From an uncultured Aeromonadaceae bacterium (GTDB taxonomy: Bacteria; Pseudomonadota; Gammaproteobacteria; Enterobacterales; Aeromonadaceae): a stretch of 58,454 nucleotides of DNA. This document shows positions 17,239-24,776 of the stretch, one piece after another. Made by a program: the position numbers and the translations under genes. Location of the stretch: contig CAMFKP010000019.1 of NCBI GenBank assembly GCA_945957385.1, forward strand, positions 1 through 58,454. The letters run 5' to 3'. How positions within the stretch are numbered: the stretch's first letter is position 1; the number at the start of each line of letters is the position of its first letter. Below the pieces are notes generated by a model. It was not told the origin of the DNA and made no database searches. It saw only the letters and a program-made list of their open reading frames with translations.

Positions 17239-19329
17239 CTACTGCCGCAATTGCAGATGGGGCCCCTGAATAAAATCCATCCCGTGCTGGTAGTGACGTT
17301 TCAACGTCGCCAAGAACGCCAGGATCTGCGGCACCTGCTCACGCACCCCCTCCAGTGCCACGGCTTCATCCTCGATGCGGTAGACAAATACGCTCAACAT
17401 CGCATACAAGGTATTCAAGGTACCGGTTAGCACATAGGCAATATGGCGCTGCCGGCTATTGTGAATGGTCTGCAAATATTCTGACTGGCGTTGCAGCATA
17501 CGAATAAATTCATAACGCGTCGCCGGAATGGTCTGCCACTCCTGTTGCAATTTATCAATAAACCAGTTGAAAAAGGGCTGGTCCATATATTCCTTGAGCT
17601 GAGCGGCGTCATAATTAACTTCGGTCGTCATCTGCTCATGAATATGCTTAATCAGCGCCGCCTTATCAAATTCCGGCCAGGTGGCAACCGGCACTTCGGT
17701 TAAGGGTAACGGTGTGGTACCACGAATCATGGCACCATCACTGCAATTATGACATTCGGCCCGCGGGAAATTAGACAACAAGACTTCGATCATCATCAAC
17801 GAGGCGGAGAATAAATTATTGCTGATCACCTCGCCGCCGAAATTACCGGGAATGATTTTATCGCCTGAGGCCAGCACCATGGAGGCAAATTCAGGTTTCG
17901 GTTTTCCATCCTCACCATAATACATACTGTAGGTGGAGTGATGGTGACCATCGACTTTAAATCCGTTATCCAGGCCAATCAGGAACAAATTATTAAACCC
18001 CAGATGCAGGGGCATGCTGATACCGATATTACCCACTAATGGATTGGCGTGGGTAATCGCCAACAACTGATCGACCGGTTGCTTATTGGCCAGCAACAAT
18101 GTCAGCATCGGCTCATCGGCTTTCATGGTTAACGCCATCTTTTTAAATAAGCGTCGGCACTGCGGGTGTACTACGTCGGTACTTAAAAACAATACCTTTT
18201 CCAGATAATCTGCCGGAATATTTTCCAACGAGCGCGGCACCACATCCACACGCTCGGTTGCCACATAAATATCGGCCACTATGCCGGCCCGATACAGGGA
18301 TCCCAGCGCGGTACCACAGGCCAGAATAATGGCGTTATGCTGGTGCTGGCGAATAAACGCCATCGCAGCGTCATCCAGGGACGGACCATTGGCGACCACC
18401 AGCACCGGCATGGCAGCCATGCCGGCTGGCAAGCGGGCATCATCACGGATAAAGCGGATGCCGGCACTGAGATTATTCAGGCTGTGAGACAGGGAAAAGA
18501 GGTTGTCATCAAAAAAGCCCCAGCCCATGCCCAACTGATAAAAATCACGGATCACGGTGGCCTTGAGACTATTTAATGCCGGTGAATCATAATGCGAGAA
18601 ATAAAAACAGTTGGCGCACAGGAACGTATTATTGCGCTCAGTGGAAATGGCGGCTCTAAGATCGACCATCACATCGGCTTCAGTCTGGCCGACGAACAGA
18701 TGCAACCCCATATTTTCCTGTTCCAGATAACCGAGCAGCGAGGCCCAGTCAAAACAGAATAACGAGGCGTAGAAAATATCTGCATCCGGCTCAAATACAA
18801 ACAGATTTGCGACCTGGCAACGTTCGTATAAATAAGCCAGTTGATAGCCGAGCCCCAAACCAAACATCATCGCCAGCGGAATGGAGTCGGGAATACCCTG
18901 AATCAGTTTATGGGTCTGATAGAATGCTTGTTGCGCCGCCGTCAGCTGATTAAAAAATACAATATGTTCCTGGCCGAAAGCATCATATTCATGATTGCGT
19001 TCAAACTGCATAATCGGCGTAGCGTTGAGGGTGTGTTCGATTTGGCGTTGACAGTCCGCAAACGGATTCGGGCCATAAAAGGCGTGGCCATTATCTTTCC
19101 AGCGAATATTTGGCTCACCATTTTCCGTGCAGAAAAATTCCAGCTCGCGCGTAACTTTATAATCTTTGAATTTATTGAAAATAGCGGGAATGAGTCGCTC
19201 GAACGCCTGCATATTGGCACTGAAACGGAGTGGTAAAACCGCTTGCATCGCCTTTTCTTGCTCGGCGATTTTCTTTATTTTCTCCAGTTTATCTTCCAGC
19301 GCGCCAAGATCATCCATCCAATCAGACAT
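17239..19329 (-). CDS. maf: motility accessory factor Maf, flagellin nonulosonate transferase
   Basis: The 696-residue protein belongs to the Maf/DUF115 (MptE-like) family, which transfers pseudaminic acid onto Ser/Thr of flagellin in the cytoplasm. The central MAF_flag10 domain carries MPVLVVANGPSLDD at 307-320 and is followed by IILACGTALGSLYRAGI and IPGNFGGEV; flanking N- and C-terminal helical regions match the three-domain Maf layout. It starts 4 bases after fliT and ends just before the terminator. The order fliD-fliT-fliS-maf, with pse genes next to it, fits Aeromonas maf-1. No other Maf is in the window. Confidence 0.93.
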   Translation of the reverse strand: MSDWMDDLGALEDKLEKIKKIAEQEKAMQAVLPLRFSANMQAFERLIPAIFNKFKDYKVTRELEFFCTENGEPNIRWKDNGHAFYGPNPFADCQRQIEHTLNATPIMQFERNHEYDAFGQEHIVFFNQLTAAQQAFYQTHKLIQGIPDSIPLAMMFGLGLGYQLAYLYERCQVANLFVFEPDADIFYASLFCFDWASLLGYLEQENMGLHLFVGQTEADVMVDLRAAISTERNNTFLCANCFYFSHYDSPALNSLKATVIRDFYQLGMGWGFFDDNLFSLSHSLNNLSAGIRFIRDDARLPAGMAAMPVLVVANGPSLDDAAMAFIRQHQHNAIILACGTALGSLYRAGIVADIYVATERVDVVPRSLENIPADYLEKVLFLSTDVVHPQCRRLFKKMALTMKADEPMLTLLLANKQPVDQLLAITHANPLVGNIGISMPLHLGFNNLFLIGLDNGFKVDGHHHSTYSMYYGEDGKPKPEFASMVLASGDKIIPGNFGGEVISNNLFSASLMMIEVLLSNFPRAECHNCSDGAMIRGTTPLPLTEVPVATWPEFDKAALIKHIHEQMTTEVNYDAAQLKEYMDQPFFNWFIDKLQQEWQTIPATRYEFIRMLQRQSEYLQTIHNSRQRHIAYVLTGTLNTLYAMLSVFVYRIEDEAVALEGVREQVPQILAFLATLKRHYQHGMDFIQGPHLQLRQ

Positions 19330-19333
19330 ATCA

Positions 19334-19657
19334 TCACCGATTATTTTTATAAAGTTGCGTTGCCTTATTTCTTGCAGAAAACATTTTTAATTCATCTGCC
19401 AACTCAGTATGCAGCGGCGTTAATTCTTCACGCCACTGATCATGCTGCTGTTGTATTTCGATGCAGAGCGCTTTGACATACGCCTTCTGCTCGGCGGGCA
19501 TCCCCTGCACCTCGGTTAACTGCTGCAGCAGCTCGTCGCGCCGCGTCATCAACTCTGCGGCCACAACAAAATCACGCGCGGCAATGGACTGTGCCAGGCG
19601 CGGCATCTGGTCTTCCAACTCTTCAATCAGGGGTTGGGTCGTTGCCGGATCCCACAT
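19334..19657 (-). CDS. fliT: FliT-like flagellar chaperone (FlaI)
   Basis: The 107-residue, Gln/Glu-rich helical protein (LIEELEDQMPRLAQSIAARD, then long amphipathic helices) lies between fliS and maf, where Vibrio and relatives have flaI/fliT. FliT chaperones bind the filament cap protein FliD. Sequence identity in this family is low, so the call leans on position, size and helical content. I use the ATG at 19657; a GTG at 19660 overlaps the fliS stop. Translational coupling to fliS is likely. Confidence 0.7.
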   Translation of the reverse strand: MWDPATTQPLIEELEDQMPRLAQSIAARDFVVAAELMTRRDELLQQLTEVQGMPAEQKAYVKALCIEIQQQHDQWREELTPLHTELADELKMFSARNKATQLYKNNR

Positions 19658-19659
19658 CA

Positions 19660-20076
19660 CTACACCTTGGCCTGTTGTTGCACGAATGCCTTTTGCTTCT
19701 CGGTGTCCGGAATATTATCCCAGGCGGACTTGATGGTGATGATCAGGTTGGCCACTTCGTCGATCGGCTCACATGTCATGTTGCGGCTGGCATCCATCAG
19801 CCGATCCTTCATGTAGTCATAGAGCGCATACAGATCCTGCGGGATCTGGCCATACGACAGGTCCAGTGAATCCTGCAGGCCGTTGATGATGGCCATCGCC
19901 TTGGAGATAGAAGTGGATTTGGCCGAGTAATCGCGGCGTTCAATCGCGCCTTTGGCCTGAGCCAAGCGCTCCAGCAGACCTTGCATCAGCATCTGGATCA
20001 CACGATGGGGATCCGCCACCGCCATCTCGGCATCCAGACTGGTGGTTTTATACGCTTTCAAATTACGGTTATACAT
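19660..20076 (-). CDS. fliS: flagellin export chaperone FliS (FlaJ)
   Basis: FliS binds the C-terminal helix of flagellin and prevents premature polymerisation before export. The 138-residue protein starts MYNRNLKAYKTTSL and has VIQMLMQGLLERLAQAKGAIERRD and LYALYDYMKDRLMDAS, typical of the FliS helical bundle. A GAGG ribosome site precedes the ATG, and the gene follows fliD by about 40 bases. The order fliD-fliS (flaH-flaJ) is the Aeromonas one. It should serve both FlaA and FlaB. Confidence 0.92.
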   Translation of the reverse strand: MYNRNLKAYKTTSLDAEMAVADPHRVIQMLMQGLLERLAQAKGAIERRDYSAKSTSISKAMAIINGLQDSLDLSYGQIPQDLYALYDYMKDRLMDASRNMTCEPIDEVANLIITIKSAWDNIPDTEKQKAFVQQQAKV

Positions 20077-20115
20077 CGGTAGCCTCTACGACTTGAATGC
20101 AAACATTACGCCCCG

Positions 20116-21531
20116 TTATCGAGAGGACGTCAATGAAGAAAGAGAAGACGCCGAACTGTTCATCTTGGCCAGTAAGGTATCGAGACTGGCATAACGAGCG
20201 CGTAGGTTAGCTTCATATTTCGCCAACTGACTGGCTGCATCTGATTCGCGCTGGGAAATCGAACGCAACTCGGTATTGAGCTGATCCTCGCGCAATGAAA
20301 TCAGCCCACCAGTCTTGGTATAATCCTTGAGCTTGGTTTCCAGCTGTCCGGCCACCCCTTCTTTACCACTAAACAGCGACACGACCTGCTCGTAGTTGTT
20401 GTCCAGAGCCTTATCAAACTTCGTCGAGTCGATTGACAGCTTGCCGTTATTATCCATATCGATGCCCAACTGGAAAATCGTCGAGATGGATTTGGAGTCG
20501 GATGAAGGTGACGAAATAACGCTGGACATGATACTGCGCACGGCCCGCGGCATGGAGTCGCCGGCCAGGGCACCGCCGTCATTCTGGCTCACCCCGGAAA
20601 CAATCGAGTTGCGCTTGCCCAGCGAGGTGGTCTGGTCAATCAGGGTGTTGTAGGAGTTGACAAACTCCTGTACCAGATTCTTGATTGCCCCCTTGTCGGT
20701 GGTGATATCGACCTTGTTGGAGAGCAGATTGCCATCGGCATCCTTATCGGAAACCCGGACGACAGTGATATCCAGCCCTTGCACCTTGTCTTTGAAGGTA
20801 TTGGTCGCGCTCGTCAATTTGCTGCCATCAACATCAATTTCGGCATCAGAGGATTGCTGCGTGCGCGACATCGAGGAGCCGGCAGGAGGCGTTGCCGAGC
20901 TGGTGTCGGCCTCAAACATCTTCAACTCGCTGGTGCTGCCCGTTATCTTCAGATCGTTGCCGCTGCCTGAGACACCGGAGTCCATCACCAGCTTGGCGGT
21001 ACCGTCGGAGTTATTGATGATGTTGGCACTCAGACCAAAGTTCTCGCCAGCATTGTTGATGCGCTTGCGGATCTGCTGCAACGTATCGCCTTTTTTCACA
21101 TCGACGGTGAATTCGTTACCGTCGCCCGCCGTAAAGGTCAGGGTACCGTCTTCGGTAATCAGCGGCTTGGTCGAACTCTCGAAGTTACCTTCGATCTTAC
21201 TGGTCGTCGCCAACTTATTGACGGTGATGTTGTACTGCCCGTTAGACGCATCCGTGTTGGAGGTGATCTTCAGGATCGGATCATCCTTATCCTGCGTGAT
21301 ATTGATGGCGCGCTTGTTAAACGCCCCATCGGTCGACATCTTGGCCAGCGTGGTAGTAAAGGTGGAGATGGCGGACTTCAACTGCCCCACCCCGGTCAGG
21401 GTGATCTGGGTGTTGGTCTTCTTGGTGGTGATCGGCTGTTGAAGTTGTGCCTTCTTTGCCGCCACGCTGGCAGAGATAACGCTCTCCAGATCCAGTCCTG
21501 AGCCTGCGCCCGCAGATGTTATCGTTGCCAT
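20116..21531 (-). CDS. fliD: flagellar filament cap protein FliD (FlaH)
   Basis: FliD (HAP2) caps the filament tip and guides flagellin insertion. The 471-residue protein has the FliD N domain (MATITSAGAGSGLDLESVISASV, about 1-110) and the FliD C domain with FVNSYNTLIDQTTSLG, GGALAGDSMPRAVRS and a C-terminal coiled coil (about 400-460). It contains no Cys and is Ser/Thr rich, as exported flagellar proteins are. A GAGG site precedes the start. It sits between flaG and fliS in one operon without visible terminators. Confidence 0.94.
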   Translation of the reverse strand: MATITSAGAGSGLDLESVISASVAAKKAQLQQPITTKKTNTQITLTGVGQLKSAISTFTTTLAKMSTDGAFNKRAINITQDKDDPILKITSNTDASNGQYNITVNKLATTSKIEGNFESSTKPLITEDGTLTFTAGDGNEFTVDVKKGDTLQQIRKRINNAGENFGLSANIINNSDGTAKLVMDSGVSGSGNDLKITGSTSELKMFEADTSSATPPAGSSMSRTQQSSDAEIDVDGSKLTSATNTFKDKVQGLDITVVRVSDKDADGNLLSNKVDITTDKGAIKNLVQEFVNSYNTLIDQTTSLGKRNSIVSGVSQNDGGALAGDSMPRAVRSIMSSVISSPSSDSKSISTIFQLGIDMDNNGKLSIDSTKFDKALDNNYEQVVSLFSGKEGVAGQLETKLKDYTKTGGLISLREDQLNTELRSISQRESDAASQLAKYEANLRARYASLDTLLAKMNSSASSLSSLTSSR

Positions 21532-21561
21532 GTGTCACCTCGTATTCATTTAAGCGGCATA

Positions 21562-22008
21562 TCAGGCCTTATGGTCGTAAAGCAGCCCCTGAAGACCACC
21601 AGCCCCCATCTCTCCTTCACGTATGGCCTTGATACGTTTACTGATATTAACTAATTCTTCACTCGGGATCTGACGGATCGTCTTCTGCGTGTCGCTGTCC
21701 ACGACCTTGATGATGGTTTGTTGCAAATCATCATCGACGCGGAAACTGACCGCCCAGCCCTTGGTATCACTGATTTCTTGCAAATCCCGGGCCTGTTTTT
21801 CCATTTCATGCCGCTGGGATGCCTTCTTCTGCGCGGACTCATCCGCCTCGGCAGCTGTCGTTGTCTGGCTATTTGGCGCTGTATCCACTGCAACAACCGG
21901 AGTTTCCGACGCAGTAGAATGAGCTTGAGCGGCCTTACGGCCGCTCATATCACCTGACACAACAGAAGAGGTTACGGCAGACGAAGAACTGATCATGTCA
22001 TTTGCCAT
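21562..22008 (-). CDS. flaG: flagellar protein FlaG
   Basis: The 148-residue protein has a low-complexity Ser/Thr/Ala N-terminal half and a conserved C-terminal FlaG domain (about 75-148: SQRHEMEKQARDLQEISD, then AVSFRVDDDLQQTIIKVVD, IRQIPSEELVNISKRIKAI). FlaG proteins influence filament length in polar systems; the mechanism is not settled. It lies 39 bases after flaB with a GGAGG site and no terminator, so it may be read from the flaB promoter as well as starting the flaG-fliD-fliS-fliT-maf unit. Confidence 0.9.
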   Translation of the reverse strand: MANDMISSSSAVTSSVVSGDMSGRKAAQAHSTASETPVVAVDTAPNSQTTTAAEADESAQKKASQRHEMEKQARDLQEISDTKGWAVSFRVDDDLQQTIIKVVDSDTQKTIRQIPSEELVNISKRIKAIREGEMGAGGLQGLLYDHKA

Positions 22009-22047
22009 TTTCCCTTCCCTCCTTTAGTCAGGACTCATCTCAGGTTG

Positions 22048-22962
22048 TTAGCCCAGCAGGGACAGTGCAGCCTGCGGACGTTGGTTGGCTTGAGCCAGAA
22101 CAGAAGACGCTGCTTGTTGCAGGATGTTCTGCTTGGTCATGTTCGCCGTTTCGGTCGCGAAGTCAGCATCACGGATACGGGAACGGGCGGCACTGACGTT
22201 CTCAGAGATGTTGGACTGGTTACGAACCGTGGAGTCCAGACGGTTTTGCACCGCACCCAGCGTCGCGCGGGTGGTGTCTACCGTCTTGATCAGGCTGTCG
22301 ATGTTCTTCAGTACCGTCTGAGCATTATCCATGGTGGTAATACTGCTGATAGCACTCCAGGACAAGGCGCCAGAACCGGCGGTTTCCTTGAACGCGGAGG
22401 TGGTGCTGTCCCAAGAAACTTGAGTCCAGCTGGAGGTCTTGCCGGCCAGGCCGTTCACCCCGAAGCTGTTGGTCGTCAGGTTGACGTTGATGGCTTGACC
22501 CGCGTCGGCACCTACCTGGAACTTGAAGTTGTTGCTGGACGCGCCGTTCAGCAGGTTCTGGCCACCGAAAGTGGTGTCCTTGGCGATACGGTTAATTTCA
22601 TTGGACAGCTGGGTGTATTCAGATTGCAGTGCGGCACGGTCGCTGGAGGAGTTGCTACCGTTAGCGGATTGTTGTGCCAGGGTGCGCATGCGCTGCAGCA
22701 TGCTGGTGGTTTCATCCAGCGCGCCTTCAGCGGTTTGAGCCAGAGAGATACCGTCGTTCGCGTTACGGTTGCCTTGATCCAGGCCGTTGATCTGGGAAGT
22801 CAAACGGTTGGAGATTTGCAGACCGGCGGCGTCATCCTTGGCGCTGTTGATGCGCAGACCAGAGGCCAGACGGGTGTAAGAGGTATCCAGCGACTTACCG
22901 GTGGCGCTGAGGTTACGCTGGGCGTTAAGAGAAGAGACGTTTGTGTTGATGTACATAGCCAT
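22048..22962 (-). CDS. flaB: polar flagellin FlaB
   Basis: The 304-residue flagellin has conserved D0/D1 ends (MAMYINTNVSSLNAQRNLS at the start, ILQQAASSVLAQANQRPQAA near the end) and a short variable middle, about 175-225, where O-glycans usually attach in Aeromonas. No Cys is present. It is close to FlaA over both ends. GGGAG lies 8 bases before the ATG, and a sigma-28 promoter lies about 300 bases upstream, leaving an unusually long leader. FlaB is probably exported with FliS and modified by Maf. Confidence 0.95.
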   Translation of the reverse strand: MAMYINTNVSSLNAQRNLSATGKSLDTSYTRLASGLRINSAKDDAAGLQISNRLTSQINGLDQGNRNANDGISLAQTAEGALDETTSMLQRMRTLAQQSANGSNSSSDRAALQSEYTQLSNEINRIAKDTTFGGQNLLNGASSNNFKFQVGADAGQAINVNLTTNSFGVNGLAGKTSSWTQVSWDSTTSAFKETAGSGALSWSAISSITTMDNAQTVLKNIDSLIKTVDTTRATLGAVQNRLDSTVRNQSNISENVSAARSRIRDADFATETANMTKQNILQQAASSVLAQANQRPQAALSLLG

Positions 22963-23258
22963 GATGATATCTCCCGATGGACGATTAACTGCGGGTCTCG
23001 ATCAACTCTTGTTGTGATGAGTCCCACCTGTCAGGAGAGTCGGATTGAACCTGTCCTTCTCTCCTTAGGCGGGTCTTGACGTTTGAACCGGACGTCAGAC
23101 CCGCAGCACCGCAAAAAGCTGGATTTTCCGAACACCCCTCAATTTGCTTCACCCTGTTTAACGGCACGCTTGGAAAAAGCTTTAGGAAATTTTTTGCCTC
23201 TTTTTTAACTGGTGGCAAAAATTGCCTCTATGCCGCGTCATCACAGGATGACCTCCAG

Positions 23259-23285
23259 TTATCGACCACAACGCACCACGCTTTA
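23259..23285 (-). promoter_or_regulatory. sigma-28 promoter of flaB
   Basis: TAAAGCGT, 11 bases and GTCGATAA on the minus strand match the sigma-28 consensus with three changes. Predicted transcription starts near 23252, giving a leader of about 290 bases that contains an imperfect hairpin at 23072-23099. Confidence 0.72.
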
Positions 23286-23355
23286 GCGCTTTTTGTGGAT
23301 CCCGTTGGCCGGATCCAGCGGATCAGGGATCGTTGATCAGGTTTTAGGCAGAATT

Positions 23356-23371
23356 TGGCACACTGTGTGCA
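23356..23371 (+). promoter_or_regulatory. sigma-54-like promoter facing the flaA 3' end
   Basis: TGGCAC, five bases and GTGCA match the sigma-54 pattern TGGCAC-N5-TTGCA with one change; the essential GG and GC are spaced correctly. No plus-strand gene follows, but a strong plus-strand terminator ends at 23609. A sigma-54 promoter would need an enhancer-binding activator such as FlrC/FlrA. Confidence 0.4.
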
Positions 23372-23405
23372 TAGACGGAGTGACTGTCGATTTTTCGACA
23401 GCAAT

Positions 23406-23427
23406 AAAAAAGCCAGCCGAAGCTGGC
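23406..23427 (-). terminator. intrinsic terminator of flaA
   Basis: On the minus strand GCCAGC-TTCG-GCTGGC is followed by TTTTTT. The stable UUCG tetraloop and U-run make it a strong terminator about 190 bases beyond the flaA stop. Confidence 0.8.
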
Positions 23428-23573
23428 GAAAATGAGCGGTTGCTCAGGAGAAAGGCTGACAAGCCTGCACAGTTGAACCGAACTGTGTCAGACTTGCAGT
23501 GTGTAACCGAAGAGATGGGACTCTTCCCGATAGATTAGAGACTGCGAGCCGAACACCCCTCTAATCCATCCTC

Positions 23574-23609
23574 AACAGGGCGGCCTGAACCACCGCCCTG
23601 TTTCTTTTT
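23574..23609 (+). terminator. plus-strand intrinsic terminator next to the flaA stop
   Basis: A 10-bp perfect stem (AACAGGGCGG / CCGCCCTGTT) is followed on the plus strand by TCTTTTTTT. In the flaA direction the T-run is on the wrong side, so it best fits a plus-strand transcript. Confidence 0.7.
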
Positions 23610-23615
23610 TTGTCA

Positions 23616-24548
23616 TTAGCCTTGTAACAACTGCAGCGCGGCCTGCGGGCGTTGGTTCGCCTGGGACAGCACCGCCGAGGCGGCTTGTTGCAGAATATTC
23701 TGCTTGGTCATGTTTGCCGTTTCGGTGGCGAAGTCTGCATCGCGGATCCGGGAACGGGCGGCAGTGACGTTTTCGGAAATATTGGACTGGTTGCGAACCG
23801 TAGAATCCAGACGGTTTTGCACCGCACCGAGTTCCGAACGCTTGCTGTCCACCGAGGAGATCAGCTTGTCAATGTTCGCCAGCACCGTCTGGGCATCGTT
23901 GACGGTCGAGATACTGTCGATATCCCCCCAGGTCATCGCCGCGGTCTGCACCGTGCTATCAAACTGACTGGTGGTTGAATTCCAGCTGAGCTTCGACCAT
24001 TCGTTGGCCTTGACGTCGCCGGCCAGCCCTGACACCCCGAAGCAGAAATCGGCCAGATTGAAGGCAATCACCTGCCCCGCCTCGGCGCCAACCTGGAACT
24101 GGAACACCTTGTCATCGCTAGCACTCTTGCCATTAAGCAGCTTACGGCCGCCGAACGTGGTATCCGAGGCAATACGGGTAATTTCATTGGCCAGCTGGGT
24201 ATATTCCGCCTGCAGGGCCGAACGGTCAGAAGAGCTGTTGGAACCATTGGATGATTGTTGCGCCAAGGTTCTCATGCGCTGCAGCATGGAGGTAATTTCA
24301 TCCATGGCGCCTTCGGCCGTCTGTGCCAGGGAAATACCGTCGTTAGCATTACGGTTACCCTGATCCAGACCATTAATCTGCGAAGTCAGACGGTTTGATA
24401 TTTGTAAACCCGCGGCATCGTCTTTCGCGCTATTAATGCGCAGACCAGAAGCGAGTCGAGTATATGACGTATCCAATGACTTATTTGCGTTGGACAAATT
24501 GCGCTGCGCATTGAGCGAGGATACGTTGGTACTAACGTACATAGCCAT
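23616..24548 (-). CDS. flaA: polar flagellin FlaA
   Basis: The 310-residue flagellin has the same conserved ends as FlaB (MAMYVSTNVSSLNAQRNLS, then the C-terminal NMTKQNILQQAASAVLSQANQ) and a variable middle at about 160-230. Unusually it contains one cysteine, Cys169, in LADFCFGVSG; FlaB has Ser at the matching place (NSFGVNG). AGGAG lies 8 bases before the start, and a sigma-28 promoter with a perfect -10 lies about 80 bases upstream. With FlaB it forms the polar filament, and it should be a substrate of Maf-dependent pseudaminic acid glycosylation. Confidence 0.95.
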   Translation of the reverse strand: MAMYVSTNVSSLNAQRNLSNANKSLDTSYTRLASGLRINSAKDDAAGLQISNRLTSQINGLDQGNRNANDGISLAQTAEGAMDEITSMLQRMRTLAQQSSNGSNSSSDRSALQAEYTQLANEITRIASDTTFGGRKLLNGKSASDDKVFQFQVGAEAGQVIAFNLADFCFGVSGLAGDVKANEWSKLSWNSTTSQFDSTVQTAAMTWGDIDSISTVNDAQTVLANIDKLISSVDSKRSELGAVQNRLDSTVRNQSNISENVTAARSRIRDADFATETANMTKQNILQQAASAVLSQANQRPQAALQLLQG

Positions 24549-24621
24549 AGTGATTTCTCCTAAGCATTTCCAAATATAACAATGTGCAGGCTTTTAATAT
24601 TTTTGTCGCTCTGCTTGTTTT

Positions 24622-24648
24622 TTATCGGCAATATTCAAGAGGAGTTTT
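24622..24648 (-). promoter_or_regulatory. sigma-28 promoter of flaA
   Basis: A perfect GCCGATAA -10 element is preceded, after 11 bases, by AAAACTCC as a weak -35. Predicted leader length is about 65 bases. Confidence 0.7.
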
Positions 24649-24776
24649 CTTGCCTCTGTGAATATTTCACTCCTGAGGATTAAAACAAACAAACCTCATG
24701 GATATCGCCGACACCCAAATTTATGCCCAAATTAAATTACCGCTCAGTCAATAACAGTGTTCCGTGTTTTGACTGC

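Larger units (their letters stand above)
23128..23561. repeat. 13-bp direct repeat around the flaA-flaB intergenic region
   Basis: The 13-mer CCGAACACCCCTC occurs at 23128-23140 (flaB leader) and again at 23549-23561 (flaA 3' region), same orientation, with unrelated flanks. Its function is unknown; it could be a duplication scar or a shared protein- or RNA-binding site. Confidence 0.5.
23382..23609 (+). ncRNA. candidate structured small RNA antisense to the flaA 3' region
   Basis: Between a sigma-54-like promoter (23356-23371) and a classic terminator with a T-rich tail (23574-23609) lie about 228 bases on the plus strand with four more hairpins: CTGTCGA/TCGACAG (23384-23401), GCCAGC/GCTGGC (23412-23427), TGAGC/GCTCA (23433-23446) and CACAGTT/AACTGTG (23468-23487). 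No coding frame starts downstream of the predicted start site. The U-rich 3' end is what Hfq-bound RNAs carry. The RNA would overlap the 3' untranslated part of the flaA transcript for about 200 bases. This is a prediction from signals only; no known RNA family is recognised. Confidence 0.4.

Noticed and set aside
23293..23538. 81-residue plus-strand reading frame between flaA and flaB
   Set aside because: It has no ribosome site, starts upstream of the predicted plus-strand start, runs through hairpins and a terminator and resembles no protein.
24745..24775. Inverted repeat after flgL as a terminator
   Set aside because: The 7-bp stem encloses a large loop and has no T-run on either strand.
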